Source: Streptomyces sp. NBC_01317
Lineage (GTDB): Bacteria; Actinomycetota; Actinomycetes; Streptomycetales; Streptomycetaceae
Direction: 5' to 3'
NCBI RefSeq assembly: GCF_035961655.1
Contig: NZ_CP108393.1
Coordinates: 1,612,001 to 1,676,000, forward strand
Length of the DNA stretch: 64,000 nt
Under the pieces are notes generated by a model. It made no database searches. It was not told the origin of the DNA and saw nothing but the letters and a program-made list of their open reading frames with translations. Of this stretch, positions 51,808 to 60,108 are shown piece by piece (positions within the stretch are counted from its first letter, which is position 1; every line of letters starts with the position of its first letter). A program made the position numbers and the translations under genes.

Positions 51808-53475
51808 ATGGCAGCCACCACCCACACAGTGACCAACCAGGTTCCGCCCCTGGTGGGGTATGACGTCTTCAGCGCCGACCGGGCTCTCACCGAGGGAGTG
51901 GAACGGCATGTTCCCCCCGCTCTCCTCGACGAGGCCCGCGCGGAACTGACCGCGCTCGGCCGCTCAGCCGGGTCCGCGGAGACGCAGCTCCTGGGCACGC
52001 TGGCCAACGAGAACCCACCGAAGCTCCGTACGCACGACCGGTACGGCAACCGTATCGACGAGGTCGACTTCCACCCGGCCTGGCACCAGTTGCTCGGTCA
52101 GGCCGTCACGGCCGGGCTGACCGACGCCTGGGGCCGCCCGGCGGGCCATCTGCGGCGCTCGGCCGGTTTCCTCGTCTGGGGGCAGGTGGAGGCCGGGAAC
52201 ACCTGCCCGCTGTCGATGACCCACGCGGCCGTCCCGGCGCTGCGGGTGGAGCCGGCGCTCGCCGCCGACTGGGAGCCGCGGCTCACCTCCCGGGTGTACG
52301 ACCCCGGGCTGCGGCCCGCCGGCGAGAAGTCCGGGGTGCTCTTCGGGATGGGCATGACGGAGAAGCAGGGCGGCAGCGACGTCCGTGCCAACACCACCAG
52401 CGCGCGGCGGCTGGACAGCGGGACGGGCGCGGGCGACGAGTACCTGCTCACCGGGCACAAGTGGTTCTGTTCCGCGCCGATGTGCGACGGATTCCTCGTC
52501 CTGGCGCAGGCGCCGGGCGGGCTGACCTGTTTCCTGGTCCCTCGTGTGCTGCCGGACGGTACGCGCAACGTCTTCCGGATCCAGCGCCTCAAGGACAAGC
52601 TGGGCAACCGCTCCAACGCGTCGAGCGAGGTCGAGTTCGACGAGACCTGGGGGCGCCGGGTCGGCGAGGAGGGGCACGGGGTGCGCACCATCATCGAGAT
52701 GGTGGCGGCGACCCGGCTGGACTGTGTGGTCGGTTCGGCCGCGCTGATGCGGCAGTCGGTGGCGCAGGCGGTCCATCACGCCACGTACCGGCGGGCGTTC
52801 GGCGCCGAGTTGATCGACAAGCCGCTGATGGTCAACGTCCTGGCCGACCTGGCCCTGGAGTCGGAGGCCGCGACGACGCTCGCGCTGCGGCTGGCGGCGG
52901 CGTACGACACGGTCCAGGGCGGTCCCGAGGAGGAGCGCGACCGGGAGCGGGCGTTCCTGCGGCTCGCGGTGCCCGTCGCCAAGTACTGGGTGACCAAGCG
53001 GTGCACCCCGGCGGTGGCGGAGGCCCTGGAGTGCCTGGGCGGCAACGGGTACGTGGAGGAGTCCGGGATGCCCCGGCTGCTGCGCGAGGCGCCGCTGAAC
53101 TCGATCTGGGAGGGCTCGGGCAACGTACAGGCGCTGGACGTGCTGCGGGCGCTCCAGCGGGAGCCTGGCGCGCTGAACGCCTTCCTCCAGGAGGTGGGCC
53201 TGGCGCGCGGCGCCGATCACCGGCTGGACCGGGCGATCAAGGACCTGCTCACCGAACTGGCCGATCTGACCGGGATCGAGGCGCGGGCGCGGCGGCTGGT
53301 GGAGCGGATGGCGCTGGTGCTCCAGGGTTCGCTGCTGGTGCGGTGGGCGCCGCCGGAGGTGGCGGACGCGTTCTGTGCCTCACGGCTCGGCGGGGACTGG
53401 GGTACGGCCTTCGGCACCCTGCCGCACACGCTGGACCTGGCGTCGGTCGTGGACCGGGCGCGGCCGGAGGGGTGA
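51808..53475 (+). CDS. AidB-like acyl-CoA dehydrogenase
   Basis: A 555-residue flavoprotein of the acyl-CoA dehydrogenase superfamily, AidB subgroup (longer than the usual 380-residue enzymes). FAD-binding segments are GMGMTEKQGGSDVRANTT and LTGHKWFCSAPMCDGFLVLA; EGHGVRTIIEMVAATRLDCV begins the C-terminal helical domain, and LECLGGNGYVEESGMPRLLR with IWEGSGNVQALDVLRAL complete it. AidB proteins take part in the response to DNA alkylation, while others oxidise isovaleryl-CoA. It is divergent from the YihY gene with 17 bases between start codons, so the promoters overlap. Confidence 0.9.
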   Translation: MAATTHTVTNQVPPLVGYDVFSADRALTEGVERHVPPALLDEARAELTALGRSAGSAETQLLGTLANENPPKLRTHDRYGNRIDEVDFHPAWHQLLGQAVTAGLTDAWGRPAGHLRRSAGFLVWGQVEAGNTCPLSMTHAAVPALRVEPALAADWEPRLTSRVYDPGLRPAGEKSGVLFGMGMTEKQGGSDVRANTTSARRLDSGTGAGDEYLLTGHKWFCSAPMCDGFLVLAQAPGGLTCFLVPRVLPDGTRNVFRIQRLKDKLGNRSNASSEVEFDETWGRRVGEEGHGVRTIIEMVAATRLDCVVGSAALMRQSVAQAVHHATYRRAFGAELIDKPLMVNVLADLALESEAATTLALRLAAAYDTVQGGPEEERDRERAFLRLAVPVAKYWVTKRCTPAVAEALECLGGNGYVEESGMPRLLREAPLNSIWEGSGNVQALDVLRALQREPGALNAFLQEVGLARGADHRLDRAIKDLLTELADLTGIEARARRLVERMALVLQGSLLVRWAPPEVADAFCASRLGGDWGTAFGTLPHTLDLASVVDRARPEG

Positions 53476-53487
53476 GGCGGGGGTGAG

Positions 53488-53534
53488 GCCGTCACGGGAG
53501 GGCGGGGCCGTCACGGGAAGGCGGGGCCGTGACC
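53488..53534 (+). repeat. 19-bp tandem repeat, 2.5 copies
   Basis: GCCGTCACGGGAGGGCGGG repeats after 19 bases with one change and starts a third time (GCCGTGACC). It lies directly after the AidB-like stop. Confidence 0.85.
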
Positions 53535-53548
53535 GTGGAGGGAGGACC

Positions 53549-53588
53549 ATCAGAGGTGGTGCTGCGCCGACACGGCACCACCTCTGAT
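53549..53588 (+). terminator. Strong 14-pair terminator hairpin
   Basis: ATCAGAGGTGGTGC at 53549-53562 pairs perfectly with GCACCACCTCTGAT at 53575-53588 around a 12-base loop. It ends the AidB-like transcript. Confidence 0.88.
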
Positions 53589-53696
53589 TCCCTGTCACTC
53601 TCCGGCACCCGCACCCGGGATGCCAGAGTTGCAACCCGTTGCAGCAGAATCCGGAACTGCCCCTCCGGGGAGTGACCGGAACGGCACGATGGGCTG

Positions 53697-54992
53697 ATGA
53701 AGGACATACCGCTCGACCTGGCCCGGCTCTCCACCGTGGACGGCGCGCGGGCCACCCGGCTCCTCCATCGGGTCAGGGAGGCGGCCCTGGCCGGCGAGCG
53801 GCCCCCGGTCGCGCCCCGGCCGGTGATCGACGCGTCGTGGCGGCGGATGTCCCGGATGGGGCTCGATCCCGACAGGACCACGCGCACGGTGCTGCTGGAG
53901 CGGGACGAGCTGGAGCACCGGCGGCGTACGTCCGTGCTCGGCGAGGCGCTGCGGACCCTCGTCGACTCGCTGACCGACGTGGCGGACGCGTCCCTCCAGA
54001 TCACGGTCGTCACGGACGACGAGGGGCGGGTGCTGTGGCGGGACGGCAGCCCGTCCGTGCTGCGGCAGGCGGGCGGGATCTGGCTCGAAGAGGGGGCGGC
54101 CTGGACGGAAGGGGCCACGGGCACCAACGCGATCGGTACGGCGCTGGCGGTCCGGCGGCCGGTACGGGTCCACTCGGCCGAGCACTTCGTCCGGACGCTG
54201 CACTCGTGGACCTGCGCCGCCGCGCCGGTGCACGACCCGCGCGACGGGCGGCTGCTGGGGGTGGTCGACGTGAGCGGCCCGGCGGCCGGGTTCCATCCGA
54301 CGACGCTCGCGCTGGTCCGGTCGGTGGCCCGGCTCGCGGAGAGCGACATGCGGGAGCGGCACCGGGGGAACGTGGAGCGGCTGCGTTCGGTGGCGGCGCC
54401 GATCCTGTGCCGGATCAGGGGGCGGGCGCTGGCGGTCGACAGCCACGGCTGGACGGCGGCGGTCACGGGGATGCCGCCCGTGGACCGGCTCCCGCTGCCC
54501 AAGTCGTTCGGCGCGGGCCGGGTCTGGCACCCGTCGCTGGGCATGTGCGCGGTCGAGCCGCTGCCCGGCGGCTGGCTGATCCAGGTGGCGGACGATCCCG
54601 ACCCGGCCTCGGCGGGGGCGGTGGTCCGGGTCGTCCTGGACCTGAGCCGGCCCCGGCGCTGGTCGGTGGCGGTGTCGGGGGCGGCGGGCAGCTGGGTGCA
54701 GGAGCTGACCCCGCGCCACGCGGAGCTGCTGTACGTCCTGGCCGTGCACCGGGACGGCCGCAGCGCGGCGGAGCTGGCGGCGGACGTGTTCGGGGACGCG
54801 ACGCGCACGGTGACCGTACGGGCGGAGATGTCGCGGGTACGGCGGCACCTGTCGGGGGTGCTGGCGCACCGGCCGTACCGCTTCCGCGAGGAGGTCGAGG
54901 TGGAGGTGGTCACGCCGGAGGACCCGGAGGAGCTGCTGCCGCATTCGACGGCCCCGGCGGTGCTGAGCACCCGGAGCCTGCCGTGTCCGTGA
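53697..54992 (+). CDS. GAF-domain transcriptional regulator
   Basis: A 431-residue regulator. The N-terminal helical region with PVIDASWRRMSRMGLDPD and a GAF domain (LQITVVTDDEGRVLWRDGSP; EEGAAWTEGATGTNAIGTAL; CAAAPVHDPRDGRLLGVVDV) are typical of the sensor half of AcoR-like activators, but the AAA+ sigma54 domain is absent. A C-terminal winged-helix-like region (LLYVLAVHRDGRSAAELAAD; VRAEMSRVRRHLSGVLAHRP) probably binds DNA. Streptomyces homologues are often found near aldehyde dehydrogenase genes, none of which is visible here. The upstream GTTGCAACCCGTTGCA at about 53629 is a possible site. Confidence 0.85.
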   Translation: MKDIPLDLARLSTVDGARATRLLHRVREAALAGERPPVAPRPVIDASWRRMSRMGLDPDRTTRTVLLERDELEHRRRTSVLGEALRTLVDSLTDVADASLQITVVTDDEGRVLWRDGSPSVLRQAGGIWLEEGAAWTEGATGTNAIGTALAVRRPVRVHSAEHFVRTLHSWTCAAAPVHDPRDGRLLGVVDVSGPAAGFHPTTLALVRSVARLAESDMRERHRGNVERLRSVAAPILCRIRGRALAVDSHGWTAAVTGMPPVDRLPLPKSFGAGRVWHPSLGMCAVEPLPGGWLIQVADDPDPASAGAVVRVVLDLSRPRRWSVAVSGAAGSWVQELTPRHAELLYVLAVHRDGRSAAELAADVFGDATRTVTVRAEMSRVRRHLSGVLAHRPYRFREEVEVEVVTPEDPEELLPHSTAPAVLSTRSLPCP

Positions 54993-55075
54993 GGGGCGGC
55001 GTCCGGGGCGGCCTTCCCCCGAGGTGACCGGCCCTGGTGTGACCGTACGGCCCCCCGCGTGATTTTCTGGCGGGC

Positions 55076-55642
55076 ATGACCCTCACCGTGACCACGTGGT
55101 CCCTGGAGCAGACCTCGCCGTCCGATCTGCGCCCCGCCGCCCCGCCGCCGGGCGACGTGCGGATCGTACGGGCAGAGGTGCCCTCCCCCGAGTTCAGCCG
55201 CTTCCTGTACACGGCCGTCGGCGGGGACGTCCGCTGGACGGACCGGCTGTCGCACACGTACGCGCGGTGGGTGGAGTACCTGGACCGGCCCGGCGTCGAG
55301 ACCTGGGTCGCGTACGAGAAGGGCACCCCGGCGGGCTTCCTGGAGCTGGCGGCGCAGGACGGCGGCGCGGTCGAGATCGTGTACTTCGGGCTGATCCCGG
55401 CCTTCCGGGGCCGCCGGATCGGCGGCCACCTGCTGTCGTACGGCACCGCCCGGGCATGGGACCTCGCCGAGCGCCACCCGGGGCTCAAGCCGACCGGGCG
55501 GGTGTGGCTGCACACGTGCACCAAGGACGGCGAGCACGCGATGGCCAACTACCAGCGGCGCGGCTTCGTCCTCTTCGACACGAAGACGTCGGAAGAGGAA
55601 GAGACGCCGACGCCGGGACCCTGGCCGGGCGCGCTGGGGTGA
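55076..55642 (+). CDS. GNAT-family N-acetyltransferase
   Basis: A 188-residue acetyltransferase. The acetyl-CoA pyrophosphate loop is IPAFRGRRIGGHLLSYGTAR, preceded by GAVEIVYFGL and followed by VWLHTCTKDGEHAMANYQRR and GFVLFDTK. The substrate cannot be assigned. ATG 55076 follows a short spacer after the GAF gene and may be transcribed separately. Confidence 0.9.
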   Translation: MTLTVTTWSLEQTSPSDLRPAAPPPGDVRIVRAEVPSPEFSRFLYTAVGGDVRWTDRLSHTYARWVEYLDRPGVETWVAYEKGTPAGFLELAAQDGGAVEIVYFGLIPAFRGRRIGGHLLSYGTARAWDLAERHPGLKPTGRVWLHTCTKDGEHAMANYQRRGFVLFDTKTSEEEETPTPGPWPGALG

Positions 55643-55706
55643 CCACCCGTATCGCCTCACCTCGCATCGCCCCGGCGCATGCCGTCTCATATAGCGGGAC
55701 ACAGTC

Positions 55707-55731
55707 GTCCACATAGTGGATAGTGGTGGAC
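55707..55731. promoter_or_regulatory. Dyad/direct repeat upstream of the sulfur operon
   Basis: GTCCAC and GTGGAC form inverted arms, and the spacer holds ATAGTGG twice in tandem (55713-55726). A TCATATAGC stretch lies just before (about 55687). The site is 30-55 bases ahead of the leader peptide start and fits a promoter/operator for sulfur control. Confidence 0.5.
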
Positions 55732-55762
55732 TGCCCCGAGATCCGCGTGACACGCTTCCGTC

Positions 55763-55846
55763 ATGTCGAGAGCTGGAATTGCCTTGGTAGGTCGGCGACA
55801 CGTCGACCTCGGCCGCATGTCCAGCGCCATCTGTCCGACAAACTGA
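55763..55846 (+). CDS. Cysteine-type leader peptide upstream of sirA
   Basis: A 27-codon ORF, starting MSRAGIALVGRRHVDLGRMS and ending SAICPTN, stops 127 bases before sirA. It matches the conserved actinobacterial short ORF with RRHVDLGR and a near-terminal Cys that precedes sulfur-assimilation operons. In mycobacteria such ORFs act by cysteine-responsive attenuation: stalling or completion at the Cys codon controls downstream expression. Here one Cys codon (TGT) is the fourth residue from the end. Confidence 0.85.
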   Translation: MSRAGIALVGRRHVDLGRMSSAICPTN

Positions 55847-55973
55847 GATCTCGCGCGCCGCCGCGACTCCGCACCACCCGCCCCTGACCTCTGCACCTGC
55901 CGCGCACCGCCGCGCCTTCGCGCGGGTGTGCGGCTGAGAGCCGCCCTCACGCAGTCTCGAAGGACGTAACGCC

Positions 55974-57671
55974 ATGGCCGCCACCCCGGACCAGCCGACT
56001 CCCGCCACACCACGCCGCAAGGTGAGCCGTCACCGCGGTGAGGGCCAGTGGGCCGTCGGCCACTTCACTCCGCTCAACGGCAATGAGCAGTTCAAGAAGG
56101 ACGACGACGGTCTCAATGTGCGGGCGCGCATCGAGAACATCTACTCCAAGGCGGGCTTCGACTCGATCGACCCGAACGATCTGCGCGGCCGGATGCGCTG
56201 GTGGGGGCTGTACACCCAGCGCAAGCCCGGGATCGACGGCGGTAAGACCGCGATCCTGGAGCCGGAGGAGCTGGACGACAAGTACTTCATGCTGCGGGTC
56301 CGGATCGACGGCGGGCGGCTGACCACCGAGCAGCTGCGCGTGATCGGAGAGATCTCGCACGAGTTCGGCCGGGACACCGCCGACCTCACCGACCGGCAGA
56401 ACATCCAGCTGCACTGGATCAGGATCGAGGACGTGCCGGAGATCTGGCGGCGTCTGGAGGCGGTCGGCCTGTCGACCACCGAGGCCTGCGGTGACACACC
56501 CCGCGTGATCCTCGGTTCGCCGGTCGCCGGGGTCGCCGAGAACGAGATCATCGACGGCACCCCGGCCATCGACGCGATCAACGCCCGGTTCATCGGCACC
56601 AAGGAGTTCTCCAACCTCCCGCGCAAGTTCAAGACGGCGATCTCCGGGTCGCCGCTGCTGGACGTGGCGCACGAGATCAACGACATCGCCTTCGTCGGCG
56701 TCGAGCACCCCGAGCACGGCCCCGGCTTCGACCTGTGGGTCGGCGGCGGCCTGTCGACCAACCCGAAGATCGGGCAGCGCCTCGGCGCCTGGGTGCCGCT
56801 GGACGAGGTGCCCGACGTGTGGGCCGGGGTCATCGGGATCTTCCGCGACTACGGCTACCGGCGGCTGCGCACCCGCGCCCGCCTGAAGTTCCTGGTCGCG
56901 GACTGGGGCGCGGAGAAGTTCCGCCAGATCCTCCAGGACGAGTACCTCGAGCGGGAGCTGATCGACGGGCCCCCGCCCGCGCAGCCCCTCCAGGCGTGGC
57001 GCGACCACGTCGGGGTGCACCGGCAGAAGGACGGCCGGTTCTACGTCGGGTTCGCGCCGCGCGTCGGCCGGGTCGACGGCCCCAAGCTCGTCAGCATCTC
57101 CGAGGTAGCGGCGGCGCACGGCTCGGGCCGGCTGCGTACCACCGTCGAGCAGAAGATGATCGTGCTCGACGTCGAGGAGGACCAGGTCGACTCGCTGGTG
57201 GCCGGGCTCGAAGCGCTGGACCTGCGGGTCAAGCCGTCGCCGTTCCGGCGCGGGACGATGGCGTGCACCGGCATCGAGTACTGCAAGCTCGCGATCGTCG
57301 AGACCAAGCAGCGCGGCGCCACGCTGATCGACGAACTGGAGCGCCGTATCCCCGAGTTCGACCAGCCGCTGACCATCAACATCAACGGCTGCCCGAACGC
57401 CTGCGCGCGCATCCAGACCGCCGACATCGGTCTCAAGGGCCAGCTGATGCTGGACAAGAACGGTGAGCAGGTCGAGGGCTTCCAGGTGCACCTGGGCGGC
57501 GCCCTGGGCCTGGAGGCCGGTTTCGGCCGCAAGGTCCGCGGCCTCAAGGTCACCTCGGACGACCTGCCCGACTACGTCGAGCGGGTGCTCGGCCGCTTCC
57601 AGAAGGAGCGCGCGGAGGGCGAGCGGTTCGCGACGTGGGCGGCCCGCGCCTCGGAGGAGGCCCTCTCATGA
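55974..57671 (+). CDS. sirA: Ferredoxin-dependent sulfite/nitrite reductase
   Basis: A 565-residue siroheme- and 4Fe-4S-containing reductase that turns sulfite into sulfide. It has duplicated ferredoxin-like halves (RGRMRWWGLYTQRKPG; LTDRQNIQLHWIRIEDVPEI). The cluster ligands are CTGIEYCKLAIVETK (Cys-x5-Cys) and INGCPNACARIQ (Cys-x3-Cys). The surrounding cysH, cysC, cysD and cysN genes favour sulfite over nitrite. The ATG at 55974 is followed by a basic start; the stop overlaps the next start as ATGA. Control by the upstream leader peptide is likely. Confidence 0.93.
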   Translation: MAATPDQPTPATPRRKVSRHRGEGQWAVGHFTPLNGNEQFKKDDDGLNVRARIENIYSKAGFDSIDPNDLRGRMRWWGLYTQRKPGIDGGKTAILEPEELDDKYFMLRVRIDGGRLTTEQLRVIGEISHEFGRDTADLTDRQNIQLHWIRIEDVPEIWRRLEAVGLSTTEACGDTPRVILGSPVAGVAENEIIDGTPAIDAINARFIGTKEFSNLPRKFKTAISGSPLLDVAHEINDIAFVGVEHPEHGPGFDLWVGGGLSTNPKIGQRLGAWVPLDEVPDVWAGVIGIFRDYGYRRLRTRARLKFLVADWGAEKFRQILQDEYLERELIDGPPPAQPLQAWRDHVGVHRQKDGRFYVGFAPRVGRVDGPKLVSISEVAAAHGSGRLRTTVEQKMIVLDVEEDQVDSLVAGLEALDLRVKPSPFRRGTMACTGIEYCKLAIVETKQRGATLIDELERRIPEFDQPLTININGCPNACARIQTADIGLKGQLMLDKNGEQVEGFQVHLGGALGLEAGFGRKVRGLKVTSDDLPDYVERVLGRFQKERAEGERFATWAARASEEALS

Positions 57672-57844
57672 GCGAGCGCGCCGCCCCCTTCTACTGCCCC
57701 TACTGCGGCGACGAGGACCTGCGCCCGAACGAGCAGGGCCATGGCGCCTGGGAATGCGCGGCCTGCAACCGGGCCTTCCAGCTGAAGTTCCTCGGGTTGC
57801 TGACCCGGGGGCTCCGGGCACCCGACGGAGGGGAATCGACATGA
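57668..57844 (+). CDS. Small CxxC/CxxC protein, CysX-like
   Basis: A 58-residue protein with two CxxC knuckles (FYCPYCGDEDL and WECAACNRAF) and a short hydrophobic-basic tail. It overlaps sirA and cysH by four bases each (ATGA twice), so it is made in step with both. The position between sulfite reductase and cysH is that of the small ferredoxin-like cysX of corynebacteria, so it may supply electrons or act as an assembly factor. The spacing suggests a zinc ribbon or rubredoxin-like site rather than a 4Fe-4S ferredoxin. Confidence 0.85.
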   Translation: MSERAAPFYCPYCGDEDLRPNEQGHGAWECAACNRAFQLKFLGLLTRGLRAPDGGEST

Positions 57845-58542
57845 CCACGCTGGCCGGGACGGACGATCCGAAGGCCCTCGCCGAGCACGCGGGCCGCGCG
57901 CTCGAAGACGCTTCGGCGACGGAGATCCTCCGGTGGGCCGCCGACACGTTCGGCGACACCTTCTGCGTGACGTCGTCCATGGAGGACGCGGTGGTCGCCC
58001 ACCTCGCCTCCACCGTCCTTCCCGGCGTGGACGTGGTCTTCCTCGACACCGGCTACCACTTCCCCGAGACCATCGGCACCCGTGACGCCGTGGACGCCGT
58101 GATGGACGTCAACGTCATCACGCTGACCCCGCGCCAGAGCGTCGCGGAACAGGACGCCCAGTACGGGCCGAAGCTGCATGACCGCGACCCCGACCTGTGC
58201 TGCTCCCTGCGCAAGGTCAAGCCGCTCGAAGAGGGGCTGACCGGCTACGCGGCCTGGGCCACCGGGCTGCGCCGCGACGAGTCCCCGACCCGGGCCGACA
58301 CCCCCGTGGTCGGCTGGGACGAGCGGCGCGGGAAGGTCAAGGTCTCGCCGATCGCCCGCTGGTCGCAGGAGGACGTGGACCGGTACGTCGCCGAGCACGG
58401 CGTCCTCACCAACCCGCTCCTCATGGACGGTTACGCCTCCGTGGGCTGCGCTCCCTGCACCCGCAGGGTGCTGGAGGGCGAGGACGCCCGCGCGGGCCGC
58501 TGGGCGGGCCGGGGCAAGACCGAGTGCGGACTGCACGGCTAG
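57841..58542 (+). CDS. cysH: APS/PAPS reductase CysH
   Basis: A 233-residue reductase forming sulfite from adenylyl sulfate. The PP-loop-like segment is CVTSSMEDAVVAHLASTVLP. The two Cys pairs binding a 4Fe-4S cluster are present (DPDLCCSLRKVKPL; GCAPCTRRV), which marks the APS-reductase type, and the catalytic ECGLH ends the protein. Reductant would come from thioredoxin. ATG 57841 overlaps the stop of the CysX-like gene. Confidence 0.94.
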   Translation: MTTLAGTDDPKALAEHAGRALEDASATEILRWAADTFGDTFCVTSSMEDAVVAHLASTVLPGVDVVFLDTGYHFPETIGTRDAVDAVMDVNVITLTPRQSVAEQDAQYGPKLHDRDPDLCCSLRKVKPLEEGLTGYAAWATGLRRDESPTRADTPVVGWDERRGKVKVSPIARWSQEDVDRYVAEHGVLTNPLLMDGYASVGCAPCTRRVLEGEDARAGRWAGRGKTECGLHG

Positions 58543-58631
58543 CGGCGAACAGCGGGACGGCGAACGCCACAGGAATCACGAGCACATCGGTGACGGGCAG
58601 TCAGAAATCTCATGAGGAGGGACAGTTGAGC

Positions 58632-59171
58632 ATGACGGAGCAGGGCGCCACCGTCTGGCTCACCGGTCTGCCCAGCGCGGGCAAGACCACGATCGCGCGG
58701 GAGCTGGCCGAGCGGCTGCGCTCGGAGGGCCACCGCGTCGAGATCCTCGACGGCGACGAGATCCGCGAATTCCTCTCCGCGGGCCTCGGGTTCAGCCGCG
58801 AGGACCGGCACACCAACGTCCAGCGCATCGGCTTCGTCGCCGAACTGCTGGCGTCCCACGGCGTCAAGGCGCTGGTGCCGGTGATCGCGCCGTACGCGGA
58901 CAGCCGCGAGGCGGTGCGCAAGCGCCACCAGGCCGTGGGCACGGCCTACTTGGAGGTCCACGTCGCCACCCCCGTCGAGGTGTGCTCCGTACGGGATGTG
59001 AAGGGGCTGTACGCCCAGCAGGCGGCCGGCGAGATATCCGGGCTGACCGGGGTCGACGACCCCTACGAGGCCCCGGAGGACCCGGACCTGCGGATCGAGT
59101 CGCACACCCAGTCCGTACGGGAGTCCGCCGAAGCGCTCCACGCGCTCCTCACCGAAAGGGGTCTCGCGTGA
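58632..59171 (+). CDS. cysC: Adenylyl-sulfate kinase CysC
   Basis: A 179-residue APS kinase making PAPS. The P-loop is WLTGLPSAGKTTIA; DGDEIREFLSAGLGFSREDR is the APS-binding region, and YEAPEDPDLRIES the C-terminal family motif. The start is ATG 58632, with GGAGG 11 bases upstream; TTG 58626, two codons earlier, has better spacing and could be used instead. The stop overlaps cysD as GTGA. Confidence 0.92.
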   Translation: MTEQGATVWLTGLPSAGKTTIARELAERLRSEGHRVEILDGDEIREFLSAGLGFSREDRHTNVQRIGFVAELLASHGVKALVPVIAPYADSREAVRKRHQAVGTAYLEVHVATPVEVCSVRDVKGLYAQQAAGEISGLTGVDDPYEAPEDPDLRIESHTQSVRESAEALHALLTERGLA

Positions 59172-60106
59172 GCACGACCGTCGCGTCCGTCACCGGGGGC
59201 ACCGACGCCCCCTACGCCCTGAGCCACCTGGACGCCCTGGAGTCCGAGGCGGTCCACATCTTCCGTGAGGTGGCGGGTGAGTTCGAGCGGCCGGTGATCC
59301 TCTTCTCCGGCGGCAAGGACTCGATCGTCATGCTGCACCTGGCGCTCAAGGCGTTCGCGCCCGCGCCGGTGCCGTTCACGCTGCTGCACGTGGACACCGG
59401 GCACAACTTCCCCGAGGTGCTGGACTACCGGGACCGTACGGTCGCCGAGCACGGCCTGCGCCTGCACGTCGCCTCCGTACAGGAGTACATCGACGCGGGG
59501 AAGCTGCGCGAGCGCCCCGACGGGACCCGTAACCCCCTCCAGACCGTGCCGCTCACCGAGAAGATCCAGGCCGAGCGGTTCGACGCGGTCTTCGGCGGCG
59601 GGCGGCGGGACGAGGAGAAGGCACGGGCCAAGGAGCGGGTGTTCTCGCTGCGGGACGAGTTCTCCCAGTGGGACCCGCGCCGCCAGCGCCCCGAGCTGTG
59701 GAACCTCTACAACGGCCGGCACGCCCCCGGGGAGCACGTCCGGGTCTTCCCGCTCTCCAACTGGACCGAGCTGGACGTCTGGCAGTACATCGCCCGCGAG
59801 GGCATCGAGCTGCCGGAGATCTACTTCGCCCATGAGCGCGAGGTGTTCCCGCGGGCCGGGATGTGGCTGACGGCGGGCGACTGGGGCGGCCCCAAGGAGA
59901 ACGAGCGCGTCGAGAAGCGTCTGGTGCGCTACCGCACGGTCGGTGACATGTCCTGCACCGGCGCCGTCGACTCCGACGCCACCACGCTCGACGCGGTGAT
60001 CGCCGAGATCGCCGCCTCCCGGCTCACCGAGCGCGGGGCGACCCGCGCCGACGACAAGATGTCCGAGGCCGCGATGGAAGACCGCAAGCGCGAAGGGTAC
60101 TTCTAG
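59168..60106 (+). CDS. cysD: Sulfate adenylyltransferase small subunit CysD
   Basis: A 312-residue subunit that adenylates sulfate. The ATP PP-loop is ILFSGGKDSIVMLHLAL, with VDTGHNFPEVLDYRD and FGGGRRDEEKARAKER downstream, and the RGAT/DDK...EGYF ending is typical. GTG 59168 overlaps the cysC stop; cysN follows after two bases. Confidence 0.95.
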   Translation: MSTTVASVTGGTDAPYALSHLDALESEAVHIFREVAGEFERPVILFSGGKDSIVMLHLALKAFAPAPVPFTLLHVDTGHNFPEVLDYRDRTVAEHGLRLHVASVQEYIDAGKLRERPDGTRNPLQTVPLTEKIQAERFDAVFGGGRRDEEKARAKERVFSLRDEFSQWDPRRQRPELWNLYNGRHAPGEHVRVFPLSNWTELDVWQYIAREGIELPEIYFAHEREVFPRAGMWLTAGDWGGPKENERVEKRLVRYRTVGDMSCTGAVDSDATTLDAVIAEIAASRLTERGATRADDKMSEAAMEDRKREGYF

Positions 60107-60108
60107 CC

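Noticed and set aside
53492..56020. An 842-codon minus-strand open frame opposite the GAF and GNAT genes
   Set aside because: It is Arg/Ser-rich, lacks domains and lies antisense to two well-recognised genes.
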